From: Lineus longissimus
Taxonomy: Eukaryota; Nemertea; Pilidiophora; Heteronemertea; Lineidae
Assembly (NCBI RefSeq): GCF_910592395.1
Contig: NC_088313.1
Span: 21,532,437 to 21,592,436, forward strand
DNA: 60,000 nt
Reading direction: 5' to 3'
The notes under the pieces: model-generated
Databases searched by the model: none
The model's input: the letters and a program-made list of their open reading frames with translations, nothing else
Told to the model about the DNA's origin: nothing
Part shown: positions 54,701-60,000 of the stretch, piece after piece
Numbering within the stretch: position 1 is the stretch's first letter
Layout of the letters: each line of letters starts with the position of its first letter
Program-made: the position numbers and the translations under genes

Positions 54701-57296
54701 ATATTCTAGTTCTTTGGACTGCTACACATCCTCAAACTTTTAGGTCATTGTTATTGGCACTGAAGACACACAGAGCTCTAAAAGAAAGAGAGAAAAGAAA
54801 CTTGCCGGGTTGTTAGGTGATCCGACAGCACCGGGGAACATGGACTGTTTACGCTGGAGAGAAAGACAGAAACTAAGACAGGGCTCAATAAATCTTGGGT
54901 TCTTTGCTTGGAGACGCTCTGAACCAGAATCAAACAGGTAACCCCAAGATCCGGAACACTCCTTAAATGCTCGAAGAACATATACTGGCAGTGAGGTGGG
55001 GAGGAGGGATTGTAGGATGAGCTCAGGATTCTAGGGAAGGACAGCATCACTGACAGGGAGGAGGATCTGTGAATGGATGCTAGAAACTCAAGAAAGAACA
55101 ACAAGTAGCCTTCAGTAGCCAGGGGGTTAGTATAACAATGGGAGACATTGACAGGCTATGCCAGCTGTTGAAGTGGGTTTAGAAGCAAGGAAAGAAATAT
55201 ACTCAAGAACCTTCAGAAGCCAGGGGGTTAGTATAACAATGGGAGACATTGACAGGCTATGCCAGCTGTTGAAGTGGGTTTAGAAGCGAGGAAAGGAATA
55301 TGCTCAAGAACCTTCAGAAGCCAGGGGGTTAGCATAACAATGGAAGACATTGACATGCTAGGGTGTCTCTAGTGTGGGTTTACAGGAATCTCGTCTTAAC
55401 ACTGTATGGCACTTTGACATGCTAGGGTGTCTCTAGTGTGGGTTTACAGGAATCTCGTCTTAACACTGTATGGCACTTTGACATGCTAGGGTGTCTCTAG
55501 TGTGGGTTTACAGGAATCTCGTCTTAACACTGTATGGCACTTTGACATGCTAGGGTGTCTCTAGTGTGGGTTTACAGGAATCTCGTCTTAACACTGTATG
55601 GCACTTTGACATGCTAGGGTGTCTCTAGTGTGGGTTTACAGGAATCTCGTCTTATCACTGTATGGCACTTTGACATGCTAGGGTGTCTCTAGTGTGGGTT
55701 TACAGGAATCTCGTCTTAACACTGTATGGCACTTTGACATGCTAGGGTGTCTCTAGTGTGGGTTTACAGGAATCTCGTCTTAACACTGTATGGCACTTTG
55801 ACATGCTAGGGTGTCTCTAGTGTGGGTTTACAGGAATCTCGTCTTATCACTGTATGGCACTTTGACATGCTAGGGTGTCTCTAGTGTGGGTTTACAGGAA
55901 TCTCGTCTTAACACTGTATGGCACTTTGACATGCTAGGGTGTCTCTAGTGTGGGTTTACAGGAATCTCGTCTTAACACTGTATGGCACTTTGACATGCTA
56001 GGGTGTCTCTAGTGTGGGTTTACAGGAATCTCGTCTTATCACTGTATGGCACTTTGACATGCTAGGGTGTCTCTAGTGTGGGTTTACAGGAATCTTGTCT
56101 TAACACTGTATGGCACTTTGACATGCTAGGGTGTCTCTAGTGTGGGTTTACAGGAATCTCGTCTTAACACTGTATGGCACTTTGACATGCTAGGGTGTCT
56201 CTAGTGTGGGTTTACAGGAATCTCGTCTTAACACTGTATGGCACTTTTGACCATCTGAGAAAACTTCATGAAATAACTCTATCAAAGAGAAACATGAACA
56301 TAAAGAGAAGACACGTCAGAGAAGTGAACATTAACCCCTGATTCCTCAGGATGACATCTGACAAGCTGATTGGACCTCTACCTATGGGTGTGAATCAATT
56401 ACCTCAAACGCTAATTGACAGCTTGCCAATCAACCTCCAATTAAATTGCCCGAGTCCAATTCACCAATCTCCATTCATCAGGCACACTCCACCCAAGTTT
56501 GGTCAAGCCTATTGCAATGAACAAAAGGTCAGCAGGTTGGCAAGAGCAAGTTTTGCACAATAAAGCTCAATCCAAAGGTGTTGCTAATTCATCAGTGAGT
56601 GATACAAACATTCACTCATGTCATTCATTCCTCCCATGTCCAGGTTTTATATTGGTGGAGAACAATATGTAATGCTGAACCTTCATTGTCCTCATAATAA
56701 TAAACACATTGGAGTCACCAATCAGGTGGTTTGGGTTTTAAGCTTGGAGTCTAACTTTAAACAGTTAAAGGGAATGGTAACAATGATGATGATGGACCCC
56801 AAGCAGCATTATACTTTTAAAACAAATTTGGTACAGATGCATATCTAATTATAAGAAGCACATTGCTTGAACATTATCATGATATGGTTTTGTGATCTAT
56901 TTATTAGAAGCAGTAGGCTCTAACAGTTATAAACTCGAGCACGCTCTAACATGGTTAGCCTAAAGAAAGCCCGGTCAGCTACGGTTGTCTATAGGCTACT
57001 TTATCTATAGCTAGAAATGTACAGTAGAGGAGAGGCCTATAGAAAGTGAACATGAACTAATCAAACCAGGAGGTAAACACTCTTACATAGCATAGCATAC
57101 ATAGCATAGCATAGCAAGCATAAGCTGCAGGTAGAGGTAGATATGCCAGTCTAAAAATAGAACATGCGGTGTGAATATGAGGATACAATGTATGATGGTA
57201 CGGCGGCCTAATCACCCCTTCCGCAGTAGAACTCCCAGTAAAGTGCTGGGCTTGGGCGGCATTTTGTGCCAGCGTAAAAAAGGACGCGTCTGCCAT
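48574..57296 (-). CDS. F-box / leucine-rich-repeat protein, 9 exons
   Basis: Predicted substrate receptor of an SCF (SKP1-CUL1-F-box) E3 ubiquitin ligase. Six firm exons join in frame from an F-box (HISKLPDKILLKIFSYIPHK..., W-R then L-W) to a stop at 48574, giving 488 residues. After the F-box come about ten irregular leucine-rich repeats (C-P-N-L-K-Y-I, P-N-L-R-V-V-N-L-Y-G, L-E-C-L-A-L-N-F-C and so on), ending LLRDYNDLLFN. The repeat region looks like a conserved metazoan family, but I cannot name the orthologue safely, so no symbol is given. Three more exons upstream add a 60-residue basic N-terminus, for about 548 residues. Transcription is head-to-head with the ZIP13-like gene and convergent with ABLIM. 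Confidence 0.92.
49046..49225 (-). CDS. F-box/LRR gene LRR exon
   Basis: A 180-base exon, phase 2 at both ends. It encodes TLVLGTADGWFLKLSSKVHI, then an LRR with CPFLERLEIQWDPQTIRYSD. The acceptor is TCTTATTCCAG and the donor CAG|GTAAGA. Confidence 0.93.
49387..49589 (-). CDS. F-box/LRR gene LRR exon
   Basis: Enters in phase 0 and leaves in phase 2. It encodes VLEKLMQKELFTNLEAIDIG, then INRFLRKHGPQLRGFVVNG and FWVTAIPQLKQA. The acceptor is TAATGCTTCAG and the donor AAG|GTAAGG. Confidence 0.93.
49833..49999 (-). CDS. F-box/LRR gene LRR exon
   Basis: Enters in phase 1 and leaves in phase 0. It encodes IEDQNMMDIEWEKTVVDELD, then ITSTELSTDCLDNILNRM and a repeat ending FFVDK. The acceptor is GACTGTTTCAG and the donor AAG|GTAGGT. 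Confidence 0.92.
50226..50492 (-). CDS. F-box/LRR gene LRR exon with acidic insert
   Basis: Phase 1 at both ends. It opens with an acidic run (TFELSNDEEEEIYEVINIS) followed by three repeats (PNLRVVNLYGISFVDDSHVE, IHLECLALNFC, CRKLRSLLLQHT). The acceptor is GAATTTCAG and the donor CCT|GTAAGT. Confidence 0.94.
50625..51102 (-). CDS. F-box/LRR gene F-box exon
   Basis: A 478-base exon, phase 0 in and phase 1 out. It encodes the F-box that binds SKP1 (ISKLPDKILLKIFSYIPHKE, CKKWRLMAYDSRLWQVVSL) and the first repeats (LRYIELPSELVTPPVVHELA, CPNLKYITLDFSNAMQLHDF). The acceptor TTCTTTTTGTTTCAG is strong; the donor is ATTG|GTGAGT. Confidence 0.96.
51103..54137 (-). other. Intron upstream of the F-box exon
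   Basis: No exon joins in frame here. One exon-like 40-base stretch at about 53773-53812 has good splice sites but breaks the frame (see rejected items). No repeat array is seen. Confidence 0.45.
54138..54188 (-). CDS. F-box/LRR gene candidate cassette exon (51 bases)
   Basis: In phase 0 at both ends, encoding RRRSSIPRKGLLGDDHQ. The acceptor is GTTCATCAG (weak pyrimidine tract) and the donor CAG|GTGACT. The join to the F-box exon is in frame. RRRSS fits the basophilic-kinase pattern R-R-X-S. Confidence 0.5.
54393..54428. repeat. 18-base direct duplication
   Basis: GGCGGTGAATAGCTGAG occurs twice back to back in an intron of the F-box gene. Confidence 0.85.
54806..54853 (-). CDS. F-box/LRR gene candidate exon with a GC donor (48 bases)
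   Basis: In phase 0 at both ends, encoding RKQSMFPGAVGSPNNP. It has a strong acceptor (TCTTTCTCTCCAG). The donor that keeps the frame is CCG|GCAAGT, a GC-AG site. A GT lies four bases later but would shift the frame. It is supported by the acceptor, phase and plausible composition. Confidence 0.5.
55109..55351. repeat. 101-base tandem repeat, 2.4 copies
   Basis: CCTTCAG.AGCCAGGGGGTTA begins at 55109, 55210 and 55311. The third copy runs for about 45 bases and then passes into the 64-base satellite. Confidence 0.92.
55352..56247. repeat. 64-base satellite, exactly 14 copies
   Basis: GACATGCTAGGGTGTCTCTA begins at 55352 and every 64 bases up to 56184. The copies are almost identical. The main variant is CTTATCAC in place of CTTAACAC, in copies 5, 8 and 11. 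It lies in the intron between the first two candidate coding exons of the F-box gene. Confidence 0.98.
57086..57121. repeat. CATAG pentamer run
   Basis: A short imperfect run of CATAG / CATAGCATA units inside the F-box gene first intron. Confidence 0.7.
57216..57296 (-). CDS. F-box/LRR gene candidate first coding exon
   Basis: ATG at 57296 has an excellent context (GGAAACATGGC) and encodes MADASFFTLAQNAAQAQHF then TGSSTAEG, ending in phase 0 at GGG|GTGATT. That phase fits each downstream candidate exon and the F-box exon. The frame is open further upstream to about 57422, where a TTTTCGCAG lies, so an upstream 5' exon is possible. The donor is only moderate. Confidence 0.5.
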
Positions 57297-57994
57297 GTTT
57301 CCTGTTGAATAAAAGCCAGCAGACGCCCGAAATCTGTGAGAGTTCCGAAAAATACGATTTAATTTCCCCGGGTCCTCCTTCTTTTTATCCGTGACAAATC
57401 TCCGGTTCAGCCCTCGATACACCTGCGAAAATCGAAGTTCATCGTTTTTTAAAGTAATTTGTTGCTATTGTAAGTATATTGATAATTTGTAACATACTTC
57501 AAAACTACTGTTCTTAAAATTTCATTGGGTACTATTATATATCTGATGAGAAATTAGACTCTTTCACCAGTCTCCTCCATTCACTCATTACAGAGACTGG
57601 TACTCGACCGGTTTTCACTCGTCATGAACTAGATTTGGGGGCGTAAGCTTCCTGTGTCAGGTCACCTGTTTCTCGCAAATATGGTCAACCTCGAGCCAGG
57701 GAATACCAGAGCGCTCGGTATTGACCGTGCATCCATTGTATAGACGGCTTGCCTCAGGTAAATCAACGAGGCCTTCTCGACTCTCCGCTGCACGGCGGAT
57801 AGGGTCGAGGTTAGCTGGACCAATGAGAAATGAAATATTTTGTGCAAGCAGAAGAAAATCGTATCTGGATTTCGATCCAGATGCTAACTCTCCAGTTCCG
57901 GTTCCGTTCCAATTTCCGTCAACAATCGATCGCAAAATGTGACGTTGAAAGTCGATAAATATCATTATTTCTCGGGAAACCAATCGCAATCGCG
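57297..57994. promoter_or_regulatory. Shared divergent promoter region
   Basis: 698 bases separate the F-box gene ATG (minus) from the ZIP13-like ATG (plus). The stretch is locally richer in CG dinucleotides than most of the window and holds both 5' UTRs. No TATA box is clear. The head-to-head layout suggests a shared, housekeeping-type promoter; this is inference. Confidence 0.55.
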
Positions 57995-58313
57995 ATGGCA
58001 GATACAAATCGTCTGCCACTGCTGCTGTTGTTAGTCGTGATCGCGGCTCTGTCAGTGATCGCAGAGAGGCAAAGGACAAGCACGAATGAACAGAAATCGG
58101 CACAAAAAGTGACCCCGGACGAACATTTTGACACGTCGTCGCCTTCGGACGGGGACGATATGGACAACTTTCAAGTGTCTGGAGGCTGGGCTGATGGCCC
58201 GTCAGAAAACTTGTGGTTTTATTCTTTGCTCTCTGCAGGATTGGTTGGACTTAGTGGGATTTTCCCTCTGCTTGTGATTCCCCTTGAAGGTGGCAGTTCC
58301 TTGAAACATGGAG
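57995..58313 (+). CDS. SLC39A13: ZIP13-like zinc transporter, first coding exon (partial gene)
   Basis: SLC39A13/ZIP13 exports zinc from Golgi or vesicle lumen to cytosol. This exon encodes 106 residues: a signal peptide (about 1-23, with the run LPLLLLLVVIAALSVIA), a hydrophilic acidic segment (about 24-72) and the first membrane helix (about 73-97). LWFYSLLSAGLVGLSGIFPL followed by LVIPLEGG matches the ZIP13 stretch LMVGLSGVFPLLVIPLEMG. It ends in phase 1 at GGAG|GTAAGC. The HELP-type metal-site helices lie in later exons outside the window. I found no second exon before 60000. Confidence 0.85.
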
Positions 58314-60000
58314 GTAAGCAACTACATTGTATTGTTTCAGTTTTGTTTTGGGAATGTCGAATCGCCAAATGTTCAACATGAAAAATGTTGTCAATCCCAT
58401 GGTCATCATCACCATCATCATGTTTGGCTTCATGTTGTGTCGTGTATGATTCATGCTCATCAAGAATTACCCCAGAATTGCTAAGAACATTTGCCAAAGG
58501 CTTTATTCATAAATATTATATGATAGGCTACTGACATTGTCACATTGACATAGCCTGGGGTAGTGGTTTTATACTTATAGCCAATCGAAACTATGAGGAG
58601 ACATGGCAAAGCAGGACACAAAACTATATGACCATATATATGCATAGATAAAACACTATGCACTGTAATGTTACATACAATCATTTAGTATCATTTCATT
58701 TTGTCGCTTGTTGCAAAACATGATAAACCTGGATTTTAGACTTTGTTTCATTACACCAGTGGTGACCATTTATTGTGACGTGTAAAGTGACATGAGAGCA
58801 ACTAAAGATATTTGTTTGTTCACCAGTCCAACAAATTATACACCACTAGCATTGGTTTACATCAAATTTGATCATCTGACTTTTACTATATACCTGTTCA
58901 TTATAAAACATATCATTCAATGATAAACAGTCCTGGAAGTTTAGCACTCGTACTTGACCAGAAAGCTACTGCCATTCTAGCTAATTGACCCACCAGTCTA
59001 TTTCATATAGCGCCTAAACCACAAAGTATTGAGTGGAAGTCTGCAGTATTTCAATCCAGCTCATTAGTTCAAGCTACCTCCCTCACACCATTCAAGCGGA
59101 TCGAACCTTTGTGTTCTTTTCAAAACAAGAAGCTTGGGCAGCTTCTGATTACATTTGTACTCATTGCATTCTTTTTTTCTATAGACCTGTATTTATATGT
59201 ATAACTCTCAAACTCTCATGCTGGAAATGTTTTCTCGACACACCCCAGACAATTCCTTTTCGCCAGGTGTTTGTGAAATCATCAAGTGTCAGCTTATGTA
59301 AACGACCCTAACCATCAGAATGCCACAAACAGCATTGTGTAGGAAATGGTAGGGCATATGAATAAATGAAAATCCGGTAGAATTCAGATTACACGTGTAG
59401 AATTAGAATCATTTATTATCAAACTACATGTAGGTCATGTAATGTGTTTGTTTTATCTTGCTCTTTAGACTTGATATGTGGATCAGTCACATGATTCACC
59501 TTTCCTTTGTTCCAACAGAAATGGTCATGAACTGTGGATCATTACTTTTTTTGGCTACAGTATATTTTTGCCATTCACAAAAATTCCCTTAAAAATGTAA
59601 AATCCGAATTTTTATGCCGGCAGATTATGCAATTCTTTTGGTTTTCCCAAAAAAATGTTCTCATGTTTTTGGTGTTTGAGTTTACCAGGCGTGGTTATTT
59701 GTGAAATCTACAAAAATAAAGTAAACCAAAAGATGGCGGCCCGTAGTGTATTATAATAATTAATATCTTGAATAATAAGCCCAATAAACCGTGCTATTCA
59801 TTGTAGTTGTGAACAGCATGTCCAACAATCAGAACTCTTGCAACAGATAGTATCACCCAGATTGTTCTTGAGTCATTTGTCAATAGATACGAATTATGAA
59901 ATTATGTTGTCAGATTGAGTTTTCATTCGACATTTATCTTGTAACATGAGGAAAGCTTACATTTACAACTATGGACACATAAAGGTATGTACAACTCACA
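58314..60000 (+). other. ZIP13-like intron 1, continuing past the window
   Basis: No acceptor followed by a ZIP-like helix is seen. The motif AAGATGGCGGC, a good YY1-type site, lies at 59730-59740. Otherwise the stretch is AT-rich without clear features. Confidence 0.5.

Noticed and set aside
57657-58103. Minus-strand open frame of 148 codons over the ZIP13-like first exon
   Set aside because: It lies antisense to a signal peptide and membrane helix with a clear ZIP13 match and resembles no family I know.
1-60000. Search for transposase, reverse transcriptase, integrase, CRISPR arrays, bacterial-type operons or viral genes
   Set aside because: No conserved motif of these families was seen in any open frame. 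The tandem repeats have no unique spacers and are minisatellites, not CRISPRs.

Overview
The window is animal nuclear DNA. Coding information is split into short exons (15 to 480 bases) with GT-AG borders and pyrimidine-rich acceptors, separated by introns of up to 7 kb, and minisatellites are common in introns and intergenic DNA. The proteins are bilaterian families, and the large number of intronic minisatellites suggests an invertebrate (for example amphioxus, another invertebrate deuterostome or a lophotrochozoan). The sequence alone does not settle the species. All gene models were spliced by eye from reading phase, splice-site fit and remembered family sequence; no search was run.

Layout. 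(1) Positions 1-50 hold the 3' end of a tRNA-like element. (2) An actin-binding LIM protein gene (ABLIM / UNC-115 / limatin family) runs on the plus strand from about 922 to 40866. I can place 26 coding exons giving about 777 residues: two LIM domains, a long serine/proline-rich linker with the family's conserved blocks, and a C-terminal villin headpiece. A polyadenylation signal follows 116 bases after the stop. (3) From about 41 to 48.5 kb lies intergenic DNA between two convergent genes, with five tandem-repeat arrays and no gene I can support. (4) An F-box/leucine-rich-repeat protein gene runs on the minus strand from 57296 down to 48574. Six firm exons encode 488 residues from the F-box to the stop. 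Three upstream exons are less certain. One of its introns carries a 14-copy, 64-base satellite with a higher-order period. (5) The first coding exon of a ZIP13-like zinc transporter (SLC39A13) begins at 57995 on the plus strand, 698 bases from the F-box gene start in a head-to-head arrangement. The rest of that gene lies beyond the window.

The three genes are not an operon. The ABLIM product would link actin to signalling, the F-box product would be a substrate receptor of an SCF ubiquitin ligase, and ZIP13 would move zinc out of secretory-pathway vesicles. The most notable points are in the ABLIM gene: LIM domains 3 and 4 are not found, eleven consecutive linker exons share the same 1-1 phase (three of them only 15 bases long), the exon before the headpiece has its 5' splice site copied four times in tandem, and a second, diverged copy of part of a LIM exon lies just upstream of the real one. 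I found no prokaryotic-type system, CRISPR array or intact transposon.
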